Assembly: GCA_038526915.1 (NCBI GenBank)
Contig: JBCBGF010000001.1
Location: 558,001 to 622,000 of the forward strand
Reading direction: 5' to 3'
DNA from: JBCBGF01 sp038526915
Lineage (GTDB): Bacteria > Pseudomonadota > Alphaproteobacteria > Rhodobacterales > Rhodobacteraceae
Length of the DNA: 64,000 bases
The notes under the pieces are model-generated. The model made no database searches, had not been told where the DNA came from, and was given only the letters and a program-made list of their open reading frames with translations. Within the stretch, counting starts at the first letter, position 1; the number at the start of each line of letters is the position of its first letter. The position numbers were made by a program, and so were the translations under genes. Positions 1-7,833 of this stretch are shown one piece after another.

Positions 1-82
1 GACCATCGCTGGAGGAGCGGCGCCACATTGTGCGGACAATCTGTCGAAAACATGACCAACTCGAACCAACCACTCCTATTGA

Positions 83-1315
83 TCATTTTTGCGGCAATCC
101 ACGGATTTTCGCAACACGCTGGCGCTCGATTTGAACGCGGTCGTTGAAGCTGTGCATCGAAAAGAGGCGTTCTGAGCGCACAGAGCGGCCAAATATGCCG
201 CCAGTCTGCTCCCAATAGCCTGGGGCGCGATATCGGACATGGTGAAACAGTGTTGACGGGCTGAGCAGGAAAACGCTGACCCGGACATTATTGTCCACCA
301 GCGACGCAGCCTTCGCGCGCACGCGCCTGGCCTGCCACGGGCGACCGCTGAGAATCACACTGTCCGCAAATGCCGGTGCGATCGGCGCGAACCCTGCGGC
401 TCTCGCCCCGTCCCACCCCGGTGCACCGTCTCGGCCCGTGCCGTCCTGCGCGCCGGTGTCGAAGCCTGCCAGCAGGCGCCCCACATCTTCCGGCGTGCAG
501 GTTCCCGCCACCATGTGGCGAAGCAATCGTTTCTCTTCCCCAAGCCGCAGGTCCGCGAGGGCCTGATCGAAGCGGTCGCCAGGGGCATGCCGTTTCAGGT
601 AGTAGGCAGCACTTGCGCCAATCTCGTGCAGGTCGACAGGCACCCGACGCTTGGCGCGGCGTTGGGACGGGGCCATCACATGTACGACTTGCGCCAGGGG
701 GACCAGAATAGTCTGACCACCAGCCTTGCCGAGCCGCACATTCAGATCGGCATCATCCAGGTAAAAGCGATAGGCGGGGTCAAACCCTCGCAACTCGGCC
801 AGAACCGACCGCCGGTAGGCGCAATTTGTCCCCTCGGTTCGGAGCCACATCCCGTCGGGCGTCTCGGGGCTTCGCGGACGGTCCCCTTCGAAAGCAAGCG
901 TGTGATGCTGGCCCAACGCATCAATCGCGCGTGCGCGCCATTGATAGCTGATCCCGTTCCGTCCCCGTACAAAGCCACCCGTCGCAGCGACATCAGCGGT
1001 GTCGAACGGGGCGACAAGGCGGGCGAGCCAGGTGGGTTCAGCAAAGGCATCGTCATCAATGAACGCGATAATATCGCCACCGGCGGCGGTCAGCCCGGCA
1101 TTGCGGGCGGCCGCAATGTTGGGTTCATCGAATTGAACGAGGCGCAAGCCCGCGCAATGGGGGTGCCCTTTCGCGACGGATACCCCCGCCGGGTCAGCGA
1201 CCACGACGATCTCAAATGGTGGATGGATCTGTTGAGCAAGCGCCGACAGGCACAGGCTCAACTCATCAGGCCGCCCGCGTGAGACGACGATAACGCTGAC
1301 GCGGTCTGCCCCCAT
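83..1315 (-). CDS. Family 2 glycosyltransferase
   Basis: Probable cytoplasmic or membrane-associated glycosyltransferase that moves a sugar from a nucleotide-sugar donor onto a surface glycan. The 410-residue product opens with the GT-A fold start VSVIVVSRGRPDEL (residues about 6-19), has an N-A-A-R-N-A-G block and the metal/nucleotide motif IDDDA near residue 90, and an acceptor-side stretch FYLDDADLNVR near residue 185. The C-terminal third (after about residue 260) is not recognisable and may be lineage specific. It starts 18 bp after the end of cysQ on the same strand, so the two are probably co-transcribed. The opposite-strand neighbour is a polysaccharide-type ABC permease, which suggests a role in surface polysaccharide. 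Substrate unknown. Confidence 0.85.
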   Translation of the reverse strand: MGADRVSVIVVSRGRPDELSLCLSALAQQIHPPFEIVVVADPAGVSVAKGHPHCAGLRLVQFDEPNIAAARNAGLTAAGGDIIAFIDDDAFAEPTWLARLVAPFDTADVAATGGFVRGRNGISYQWRARAIDALGQHHTLAFEGDRPRSPETPDGMWLRTEGTNCAYRRSVLAELRGFDPAYRFYLDDADLNVRLGKAGGQTILVPLAQVVHVMAPSQRRAKRRVPVDLHEIGASAAYYLKRHAPGDRFDQALADLRLGEEKRLLRHMVAGTCTPEDVGRLLAGFDTGAQDGTGRDGAPGWDGARAAGFAPIAPAFADSVILSGRPWQARRVRAKAASLVDNNVRVSVFLLSPSTLFHHVRYRAPGYWEQTGGIFGRSVRSERLFSMHSFNDRVQIERQRVAKIRGLPQK

Positions 1316-1333
1316 CGGCCCCGCGCCGCCCGG

Positions 1334-2137
1334 TCAGGCGCTGGCAGGCTGAAGCGCGACCCCAGGGGCATAGCCGATGAAGAACGGGTTCTCATAGCCG
1401 GGCTTGCCGTATTGGAGCGGGGTGTGATCGTCGAAGCGAACGACCTGGCCCCCGGCGCCTTGCAGCACAGCCTGTCCCGCGGCCGTATCCCATTCCATGG
1501 TGCGTCCGAGCCGGGGATAGAAATCCGCCTCACCCGCGGCAACAAGGCAGAATTTAAGCGAGGATCCCGCGCTTTTCATATCGGCGATCTGGTAGCGGTT
1601 GATATAGTCGTCCGTCGCCGCATCCCGGTGCGACTTCGATGCAACCACGCGCAGGGCCGAACCGTTGGGGTCAGCCACATTCAGGTCGCGCGTTTCCCCC
1701 ACAGCCGCCTTGTCGAATGGGCCGGTCTCTTCCACCGTCTGGCCATCGGCGCGGGTGAAGAACATGCGCTCCTTCGCGGGGGCATAGACCACGCCTCGCA
1801 GGGGTACGCCGTCCTTCACATAGGCGATGTTGACGGTGAAATCGCCGCGGCGTTGCACAAATTCCTTCGTACCATCCAGGGGATCGACGATCAGAAACTC
1901 ATCGGCTGCGGTATTGTGCGTCGCGGCCTGTTCCTCAGTGATCAGCGTCACATCGGGAAAGGCTGCCCGCAGGCCTGCGGAGATCAGCGCATCGGCTTTC
2001 TCATCGGCTTCGGTCACCGGGCTGTCATCCGATTTCGCGCGCACGTCGAAATCCTCTGCCGCGTAGACATCCATGATGAGATCGCCTGCTTCCAAAGCAA
2101 GACGGCGCATCGTGCGTTCAAGCAACTCAAAATCCAC
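1334..2137 (-). CDS. cysQ: 3'(2'),5'-bisphosphate nucleotidase CysQ
   Basis: Member of the inositol monophosphatase superfamily, expected to hydrolyse 3'-phosphoadenosine 5'-phosphate to AMP and so recycle the by-product of sulfate activation and sulfotransfer. The 267-residue product shows the metal-site motifs in order: SPVTEADEKAD near residue 39, EEQ near 67, VDPLDGTKEF near 84 and the C-terminal MEWDTAAGQAVL near 213. The start is a GTG with AGGAG nine bases upstream. It is followed closely by the glycosyltransferase gene. Together with the polysaccharide permease next door it would fit a sulfated surface glycan, but that is inference; CysQ is also general housekeeping. Confidence 0.9.
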   Translation of the reverse strand: MDFELLERTMRRLALEAGDLIMDVYAAEDFDVRAKSDDSPVTEADEKADALISAGLRAAFPDVTLITEEQAATHNTAADEFLIVDPLDGTKEFVQRRGDFTVNIAYVKDGVPLRGVVYAPAKERMFFTRADGQTVEETGPFDKAAVGETRDLNVADPNGSALRVVASKSHRDAATDDYINRYQIADMKSAGSSLKFCLVAAGEADFYPRLGRTMEWDTAAGQAVLQGAGGQVVRFDDHTPLQYGKPGYENPFFIGYAPGVALQPASA

Positions 2138-2171
2138 GGTTGGGCGCTCCTCGGCCTATGAAGTGTTGGGA

Positions 2172-2202
2172 TGATTGCAAACAATCACGGCTGACTTATG
2201 AT
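2172..2202 (+). promoter_or_regulatory. Candidate promoter with overlapping inverted repeat for the ABC permease
   Basis: TTGCAA at 2175-2180 and TATGAT at 2197-2202 are 16 bp apart and read toward the permease. The -35 hexamer sits inside a perfect inverted repeat, TGATTG-CAAA-CAATCA (2172-2187), which could be an operator. Predicted by eye only. Confidence 0.45.
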
Positions 2203-2271
2203 GCGGAGGTAAGCAAACGGCAAGAATTCCGAGACACAAGCGGGTTAACCGTTTCCCTGAGGCAGTCAGTC

Positions 2272-3093
2272 ATGTTCGAACGGCGCGAATTGAACGGAAC
2301 TCTCGGTGCAGCCGGGAATGTTCTGTCGCTGATTTTCCACAACACCGTCCGCACGGTGCGCAAGACGCATGGCAATGCAGTGGCGGCGCTGGTGGTGAAC
2401 ATCCTTCAGATCGTGCTGATGGTCGCGATTTTCTACTACATGTTCACGATCCTCGGCCTGCGCCAGATGGCGGTGCGCGGGGATTTCCTGCTGTATGTGA
2501 TGAGCGGGATCTTCATGTTCATGGTGCATGTGAAGGCCATGAATGCGGTGATGAAGTCGGAAGGTCCGACATCCGCGATGATGCAGCATTTGCCGATGAA
2601 CACGGCCATTTCCATCGCGGCCGAGGCGCTTGGGTCCCTTTATATTCAGGTTCTCGCGGTCTTTTTGATCCTTTATGTGTATCACCTGGGTTGGGGTCCG
2701 ATTGAGATCATCGATCCCATCGGGGCCTTCTCGATGCTGCTGTTGTCCTGGTTTTCGGGGGTGGCCGTCGGCGTGGTGATGTTGGCATTGAAGCCCTGGT
2801 TTCCCACCGTCATCCCCATGGTCGCGCAGCTATATATGCGGGCGAATATGTTTGCGTCTGGCAAGATGTTTCTGGCCAATACCCTGCCAGCCTACATGCT
2901 GCCCGTGTTCGATTGGAACCCGCTGTTTCACACGATCGACCAGTCGCGCGGGTTCACGTTCATCAACTACAACCCCCACTTCTCGTCCCTGACCTATCCG
3001 CTTTATGTTGCGATCGTGCTTCTGGTGATTGGCCTGATGGGTGAATTCTTCACGCGGAAGAACGCCTCGGCGAGTTGGATGGCCCGCCAGTAG
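2272..3093 (+). CDS. ABC-2 type transporter permease, polysaccharide-export-like
   Basis: Inner-membrane permease of the ABC-2/KpsM type, 273 residues, with about six hydrophobic segments (first near residues 30-60, last just before the C-terminus). I placed the start at the ATG that opens MFERRELNGTLG, because the in-frame sequence upstream is not protein-like and overlaps the promoter region. Such permeases pair with a separate ATPase to export capsular or O-antigen-like glycans; no partner ATPase gene is in this window. It is divergent from cysQ and the glycosyltransferase. Its last 44 bp overlap the 3' end of the convergent alkB gene. The substrate is inferred from context only. Confidence 0.8.
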   Translation: MFERRELNGTLGAAGNVLSLIFHNTVRTVRKTHGNAVAALVVNILQIVLMVAIFYYMFTILGLRQMAVRGDFLLYVMSGIFMFMVHVKAMNAVMKSEGPTSAMMQHLPMNTAISIAAEALGSLYIQVLAVFLILYVYHLGWGPIEIIDPIGAFSMLLLSWFSGVAVGVVMLALKPWFPTVIPMVAQLYMRANMFASGKMFLANTLPAYMLPVFDWNPLFHTIDQSRGFTFINYNPHFSSLTYPLYVAIVLLVIGLMGEFFTRKNASASWMARQ

Positions 3094-3745
3094 GACCGGC
3101 GACGCGTAGGGTCAGGTTCAGCCGACCGCCGTTTTGCAACAGGGGCGAGGTGTTGGGCTTGATCCGGTCGATACCGTGATAGGCCATCCGCGCCGCCCCT
3201 GACAAGACGACAACATCCCCCGACCGAAGCCAGACACTGCTCGACGGACTGCGGCCTTTTGGCGTGGCGATCCGAAACAGACCGTCGTCGCCAAGCGAGA
3301 TTGAGACCACCGGCCAGTCGAACTCGGCCTCATCCCGGTCTTGATGCAATCCCATCCGGGCAGAACCGTCATAGTAGTTGACCAGACAGCAATCGGGATC
3401 GCGGGGTGTGCCTGAGACGTCGCGCCAAACCCGAAGGATGCCGTCTGGGATGGCGGGCCACGGGGTGCCATTGGGGTGCGCCGGTTGATAGCGATAGCCG
3501 CCCTTGTCCGACACCCAGCCCAACGTCCCGGCAGAGGTCATGCGCACCGACATCTTTTGCCCCGACGCGGTGACGGGGTGAAAGAGCGGGGCCTGCGCAA
3601 CAACCGACCTTACGGCAGCCACCAGATCGGCTTGGGTCGCGGCATCGAGATAGCCGCTGAACACCTGCGCCCCGTTCAATTCCAGCGGTTCCAGTTTCCC
3701 CCCAAGCCCCATCCCACTTGCCCGTTTCTCACCCAAATTCATCAT
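3050..3745 (-). CDS. alkB: AlkB-like Fe(II)/2-oxoglutarate-dependent dioxygenase
   Basis: Likely oxidative demethylase of alkylated DNA or RNA bases (1-methyladenine, 3-methylcytosine). The product has the AlkB features: a substrate-side NYYDGSARMGLHQDRDE with the iron-binding H-x-D, a second iron His in AYHGIDR, and the 2-oxoglutarate Arg motif RLNLTLR near the C-terminus. Length of about 220-231 residues fits the family. The start is uncertain: two ATGs lie at 3745 and 3742, and another at 3712 begins MGLGGKLE and may be the true one. The 3' end runs 44 bp into the convergent permease gene. The promoter region is shared with dnaK, which points the other way. Confidence 0.85.
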   Translation of the reverse strand: MMNLGEKRASGMGLGGKLEPLELNGAQVFSGYLDAATQADLVAAVRSVVAQAPLFHPVTASGQKMSVRMTSAGTLGWVSDKGGYRYQPAHPNGTPWPAIPDGILRVWRDVSGTPRDPDCCLVNYYDGSARMGLHQDRDEAEFDWPVVSISLGDDGLFRIATPKGRSPSSSVWLRSGDVVVLSGAARMAYHGIDRIKPNTSPLLQNGGRLNLTLRVAGPTGGPSNSPRRSSA

Positions 3746-3754
3746 TTCTGCGCG

Positions 3755-3783
3755 CTTGCAGCGCTAGACACTGCTCCCTATAT
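3755..3783 (+). promoter_or_regulatory. Candidate heat-shock (sigma32-type) promoter of dnaK
   Basis: CTTGCA (3755-3760) and CCTATAT (3777-3783) are 16 bp apart. This resembles the alphaproteobacterial RpoH pattern (CTTG, about 17 bp, CC-AT-T). It lies about 110 bp upstream of the dnaK start. A housekeeping sigma factor reading is also possible. AGACACTGCTC, a near-copy of a word repeated elsewhere in this window, sits between the two boxes. Confidence 0.5.
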
Positions 3784-3890
3784 ACCCCCAGAACGCGGTC
3801 AGGGCAGTGTCTTGGCCGAACTCTGGGATCGGGATCTGGCGCCACAATGGGCCGGGTTCCACATCATCGCCTGAAGAGAGGGTAAAGAGC

Positions 3891-5807
3891 ATGGCCAAAG
3901 TCATTGGTATCGACCTTGGGACAACCAACAGCTGCGTCGCAATCATGGACGGGTCGCAGCCGCGCGTCATCGAAAACTCGGAAGGGGCACGGACGACCCC
4001 GTCGATCGTCGCGTTCACGGACAACGAACGCCTTGTAGGTCAGCCAGCCAAGCGTCAGGCGGTGACCAACCCCGAAAACACCGTCTTTGCCGTCAAGCGC
4101 CTGATCGGCCGCCGTGTCGATGATGCGGAAGTGACCAAAGACAAGAACATCGTCCCTTACAACATTGTCGACGGCGGCAATGGCGACGCCTGGGTCGAGG
4201 CTGGTGGCGAAAAGTACAGCCCCAGCCAGATCTCAGCCTTTATCCTGCAGAAGATGAAGGAAACGGCCGAAAGCTACCTTGGCGAAGACGTGACGCAGGC
4301 GGTGATCACCGTACCTGCCTATTTCAACGACGCCCAGCGTCAGGCGACGAAGGACGCGGGCAAGATCGCAGGGCTTGAAGTTCTGCGGATCATCAACGAA
4401 CCCACCGCTGCTGCGCTCGCCTATGGCCTCGACAAGAAAGAGTCGAAGACGATTGCTGTCTACGACCTTGGCGGCGGTACGTTCGACATCACCATTCTGG
4501 AAATCGACGACGGCCTGTTTGAGGTGAAGTCCACCAACGGGGATACGTTCCTGGGTGGTGAAGACTTCGACATGCGGATCGTCAACTACCTGGCCGATGA
4601 GTTCAAAAAGGAGAACTCGGTCGACCTGACGAAGGACAAGATGGCCCTGCAGCGCCTGAAAGAGGCGGCGGAGAAGGCCAAGATCGAACTGTCGTCGTCC
4701 AGCCAGACCGAGATTAACCAGCCCTTTATCTCGATGGGGTCGGACGGTCAGCCGCTGCACATGGTGATGAAGCTGACCCGGGCGAAGCTCGAGTCGCTCG
4801 TCTCTGATCTCATCAAGAACTCGATCAAGCCCTGCCAGGCTGCGCTCAAGGATGCCGGTCTGTCCAAGGACGATATCGATGAGGTCGTGCTGGTCGGCGG
4901 TATGACCCGTATGCCGAAGGTTATCGAAGAGGTGACCAAGTTCTTCGGCAAGGAACCGCATAAGGGCGTGAACCCCGATGAGGTCGTGGCCATGGGCGCC
5001 GCGATCCAGGCTGGTGTTCTGCAGGGCGACGTCAAAGACGTGGTTCTTCTGGACGTCACGCCGCTGTCGCTGGGCATCGAGACGCTGGGTGGCGTGTTCA
5101 CCCGCCTGATCGACCGCAACACGACGATCCCGACGAAGAAGTCTCAGATCTTCTCGACCGCCGAGGATAACCAGAACGCCGTGACGATCCGGGTGTTCCA
5201 GGGTGAACGTGAGATGGCCGCGGACAACAAGATCCTCGGTCAGTTCAACCTTGAAGACATCCCGCCCGCCCCGCGCGGTCTGCCCCAGATCGAGGTGACG
5301 TTCGACATCGACGCCAACGGCATTGTATCGGTCAGCGCCAAGGACAAGGGCACCGGCAAGGAACAAAACATCACGATCCAGGCCTCGGGCGGTCTGTCGG
5401 ATGACGAGATCGAACAGATGGTCCAGGAAGCCGAGGCGAATGCCGAGGCCGATAAGGAGCGGAAAGAACTTGTCGAAGCCAAGAACCAGGCTGAAAGCCT
5501 GATCCATTCGACAGAGAAGTCGATGGAAGAGCATTCCGACAAGGTCGACCCGACCACCATCGAGGCGATCGAACTGGCCATTGCGGCTCTGAAGGATGAT
5601 CTGGAGAAAGAGGACGCTGGCAAAATCAAGTCCGGCATCCAGAACGTCACCGAGGCCGCGATGAAGCTGGGCGAGGCGATCTACAAGGCCGAGCAAGAGA
5701 AATCGGGCGGCGCCGAGCCGGAAGGTGAAGATGAACCGCGCGGTGTGGACGACGACATCGTGGATGCCGATTTCGAAGATCTCGACGACGACAAGCGCGC
5801 CTCGTAA
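3891..5807 (+). CDS. dnaK: Chaperone protein DnaK (Hsp70)
   Basis: ATP-dependent cytosolic chaperone, 638 residues, full length for the family. The start is the ATG of MAKVIGIDLGTTNS, preceded by GAGAGGGTAAAG. The ATPase domain shows phosphate 1 (IDLGTTNS), phosphate 2 (VYDLGGGTFD) and the adenosine motif (VVLVGGMTRMPKV). The substrate-binding domain has DVTPLSLGIETLGG and is followed by a helical lid and an acidic tail. An in-frame upstream extension exists but is not Hsp70-like. dnaJ follows after 71 bp containing a hairpin. A sigma32-like promoter lies upstream. Confidence 0.98.
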   Translation: MAKVIGIDLGTTNSCVAIMDGSQPRVIENSEGARTTPSIVAFTDNERLVGQPAKRQAVTNPENTVFAVKRLIGRRVDDAEVTKDKNIVPYNIVDGGNGDAWVEAGGEKYSPSQISAFILQKMKETAESYLGEDVTQAVITVPAYFNDAQRQATKDAGKIAGLEVLRIINEPTAAALAYGLDKKESKTIAVYDLGGGTFDITILEIDDGLFEVKSTNGDTFLGGEDFDMRIVNYLADEFKKENSVDLTKDKMALQRLKEAAEKAKIELSSSSQTEINQPFISMGSDGQPLHMVMKLTRAKLESLVSDLIKNSIKPCQAALKDAGLSKDDIDEVVLVGGMTRMPKVIEEVTKFFGKEPHKGVNPDEVVAMGAAIQAGVLQGDVKDVVLLDVTPLSLGIETLGGVFTRLIDRNTTIPTKKSQIFSTAEDNQNAVTIRVFQGEREMAADNKILGQFNLEDIPPAPRGLPQIEVTFDIDANGIVSVSAKDKGTGKEQNITIQASGGLSDDEIEQMVQEAEANAEADKERKELVEAKNQAESLIHSTEKSMEEHSDKVDPTTIEAIELAIAALKDDLEKEDAGKIKSGIQNVTEAAMKLGEAIYKAEQEKSGGAEPEGEDEPRGVDDDIVDADFEDLDDDKRAS

Positions 5808-5826
5808 CGGTGCTTTGCAGATGCGG

Positions 5827-5856
5827 CAGGCCGGTCCGCAATCATGGGCCGGCCTG
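5827..5856 (+). other. Intergenic hairpin between dnaK and dnaJ
   Basis: CAGGCCGG (5827-5834) pairs perfectly with CCGGCCTG (5849-5856) across a 14-nt loop. There is no T-run, so it is more likely a stabilising or attenuating stem that sets the dnaK:dnaJ ratio than a full terminator. Function is inferred. Confidence 0.5.
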
Positions 5857-5878
5857 ATGCATTGAGGGGTGAAATCTG

Positions 5879-7021
5879 ATGGCAAAGCGCGATTATTACG
5901 AGGTTTTGGGCGTCTCGAAAGGCGCTGGTGCCGACGAGATCAAGAAGGCGTACCGCACCAAGGCGAAAGAGCTGCACCCGGACCGCAACGCGGACAATCC
6001 GCAGGCCGAGGCGCAGTTCAAGGAAGCCAACGAAGCCTATGAGGTTCTGAAAGACGCCGACAAGAAGGCGGCCTATGACCGGTTTGGCCATGCCGCGTTT
6101 GAAGGCGGCATGGGCGGCGGGCCCCGTGGCGGTCAATACGGCAACGGTGACTTTGCCAGCGCCTTCTCAGACGTTTTCGACGATCTCTTCGGTGATTTCA
6201 TGGGCGGTGGCCGCGGCGGCCGACAGCGCGCGGTTCGCGGCTCAGACCTGCGCTACAACCTGCGGATCACGCTGGAAGAGGCGTTTCAGGGCCTCGCCAA
6301 AACCATCAGCGTGCCCACCCTCGTCACTTGCGACACTTGCTCTGGCACCGGGTCCGAAGGCGGCGCGGAACCCACGACCTGCCCGACCTGCTCGGGCATG
6401 GGCAAGGTGCGCGCGCAACAAGGTTTCTTCACGGTCGAACGCACCTGCCCCACCTGTTCGGGCACCGGCCAGATCATCAAGAACCCCTGCAAGGTGTGCG
6501 GCGGCGCGGGCCGGACGCAGAAAGAACGCTCACTCAGCGTGAACATCCCTGCGGGTGTTGAGACCGGCACACGGATCCGCCTGGCCGGGGAGGGCGAAGC
6601 CGGGATGCGTGGAGGGCCGACAGGCGATCTCTATATCTTCATCGAAGTGGAAGAGCATCCGCTGTTCCAGCGCGAAAGCCAGCACCTTTATTGCCGCGTG
6701 CCCGTCAGTATGACAGCCGCCGCAATGGGGGGCGAGATTGAGGTGCCGACGATCGACGGGGGCCGTAGCCGGGTAAAAGTGCCCGCAGGCAGCCAGTCGG
6801 GCAAACAGATGCGCCTGCGCAGTAAAGGCATGCCAATGCTGCGGGGCGGCGGCACAGGGGACATGTTCATCGAATTGGCGGTTGAGACGCCGGTGAACCT
6901 GACCTCGCGCCAGAAAGAGCTGCTGAAAGAGTTTGAGAAGCTGTCAAAGACCGAGACGAACCCCGAAAGCTCGGACTTTTTCTCAGCCGTGAAAAACTTC
7001 TGGGACAGTATGAAAAGCTGA
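5879..7021 (+). CDS. dnaJ: Chaperone protein DnaJ (Hsp40)
   Basis: Type I J-domain co-chaperone that stimulates DnaK ATPase activity and delivers substrates. 380 residues. The J domain carries the HPD tripeptide (LHPDRN, near residue 33), followed by a Gly/Phe-rich linker. The zinc region has four CxxCxGxG repeats (CDTCSGTG, CPTCSGMG, CPTCSGTG, CKVCGGAG, about residues 150-210), then the C-terminal substrate-binding domains. The start ATG has GAGGGGTG upstream. Co-transcribed with dnaK. Confidence 0.98.
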   Translation: MAKRDYYEVLGVSKGAGADEIKKAYRTKAKELHPDRNADNPQAEAQFKEANEAYEVLKDADKKAAYDRFGHAAFEGGMGGGPRGGQYGNGDFASAFSDVFDDLFGDFMGGGRGGRQRAVRGSDLRYNLRITLEEAFQGLAKTISVPTLVTCDTCSGTGSEGGAEPTTCPTCSGMGKVRAQQGFFTVERTCPTCSGTGQIIKNPCKVCGGAGRTQKERSLSVNIPAGVETGTRIRLAGEGEAGMRGGPTGDLYIFIEVEEHPLFQRESQHLYCRVPVSMTAAAMGGEIEVPTIDGGRSRVKVPAGSQSGKQMRLRSKGMPMLRGGGTGDMFIELAVETPVNLTSRQKELLKEFEKLSKTETNPESSDFFSAVKNFWDSMKS

Positions 7022-7027
7022 CAGTCC

Positions 7028-7065
7028 CTGCCCCGTTAACGCGCCATTAAGCGTAAACGGGGCAG
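7028..7065 (+). terminator. Strong hairpin after dnaJ
   Basis: CTGCCCCGTT (7028-7037) and AACGGGGCAG (7056-7065) form a perfect 10-bp stem with an 18-nt loop, starting 6 bp after the dnaJ stop and ending 8 bp before the radC ATG. It lacks a U-tract, so it may be a Rho-assisted end of dnaKJ transcripts or a structured radC leader. Confidence 0.5.
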
Positions 7066-7073
7066 CGTCTGTC

Positions 7074-7820
7074 ATGCCCCGCGACGATCCCCAAGCCCAG
7101 CATACGCTTCCCCTTTTTCAGAAATCTCCATCGGCGCCAAAACAGGCGCCGTCCTACCTGCGCGACCACCGCAAGCGCCTGCGTGACCGGTTTCTGACCG
7201 GCGGCGCAGAGGCCATGCCGGATTATGAGTTGTTGGAGCTTGTCTTGTTCCGCGCGATCCCCCGGCAGGATGTCAAACCCCTGGCCCGCCGGCTGATGGA
7301 CCGGTTCGGTGATTTCAATCGCGTCGTCTCGGCCTCGCCCAAGCGGCTTATGGAAACCCAAGGCGTGGGCTCGCGTGTGGTCGAAGAGCTCAAGATCGTC
7401 GAAGCGGCGGCCCATCGTTTGGCCCGCGCGCGGGTGATGGGGCGGCCCGTCGTCTCAAGCTGGCAGGCGCTGCTGGATTATTGCCAGACCACGATGGCCC
7501 TGCGCGAGACCGAGCAGTTTCGTGTGCTCTATCTCGACACGCGAAATACAATCATCGCGGATGAGGAGCAGGCCCAGGGCACGGTCGATCACGTGCCGGT
7601 CTACCCGCGCGAGGTCGTGAAACGTGCTTTGGAGTTGAATGCTTCGGCCCTGATCCTGGTGCATAACCACCCCTCTGGCGATCCCACGCCCAGCCAGGCC
7701 GACATCGACATGACCGAACGTATCCGCAAGGCGGCGGACGTCCTGTCGATCACGCTGCACGATCACCTTGTGATCGGTCAGTCACGCGAGTTGTCCTTCC
7801 GATCCGAGGGGTATCTCTAG
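7074..7820 (+). CDS. radC: RadC family JAB domain protein
   Basis: 248-residue member of the RadC family. The C-terminal JAMM-type metal motif is intact (HNHPSGDPTPSQAD, near residue 197, with an upstream Glu), preceded by an N-terminal helix-hairpin-helix region (LMETQGVGSRVVEELK). The family was named for DNA repair in E. coli, but its biochemical role remains unclear. The ATG follows the hairpin after dnaJ. The TAG stop is the left end of a 16-bp palindrome shared with the convergent gene. Confidence 0.9.
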   Translation: MPRDDPQAQHTLPLFQKSPSAPKQAPSYLRDHRKRLRDRFLTGGAEAMPDYELLELVLFRAIPRQDVKPLARRLMDRFGDFNRVVSASPKRLMETQGVGSRVVEELKIVEAAAHRLARARVMGRPVVSSWQALLDYCQTTMALRETEQFRVLYLDTRNTIIADEEQAQGTVDHVPVYPREVVKRALELNASALILVHNHPSGDPTPSQADIDMTERIRKAADVLSITLHDHLVIGQSRELSFRSEGYL

Positions 7821-7833
7821 GGTCCTGATCCTA
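7818..7833. repeat. 16-bp palindrome supplying both stop codons, copy 1
   Basis: TAGGGTCCTGATCCTA. Its first three bases are the radC TAG stop and its last three are, on the other strand, the TAG stop of the OmpA fusion gene. It matches the element at 31896-31911 in 15 of 16 positions once that copy is reverse-complemented. Likely a bidirectional end-of-transcript hairpin. Confidence 0.6.

Noticed and set aside
1..82. Possible gene fragment at the left edge
   Set aside because: 82 bases with no supported frame or RNA structure.
4233..5885. Long open frame on the minus strand across dnaK
   Set aside because: Antisense shadow produced by GC-rich codon bias of dnaK; protein is His/Leu/Arg-rich without family features.
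7028..7065. Assignment of the hairpin before radC to the published radC RNA motif
   Set aside because: The position is suggestive, but I cannot match the motif's consensus from sequence alone and the hairpin is equally explained as the end of dnaKJ.
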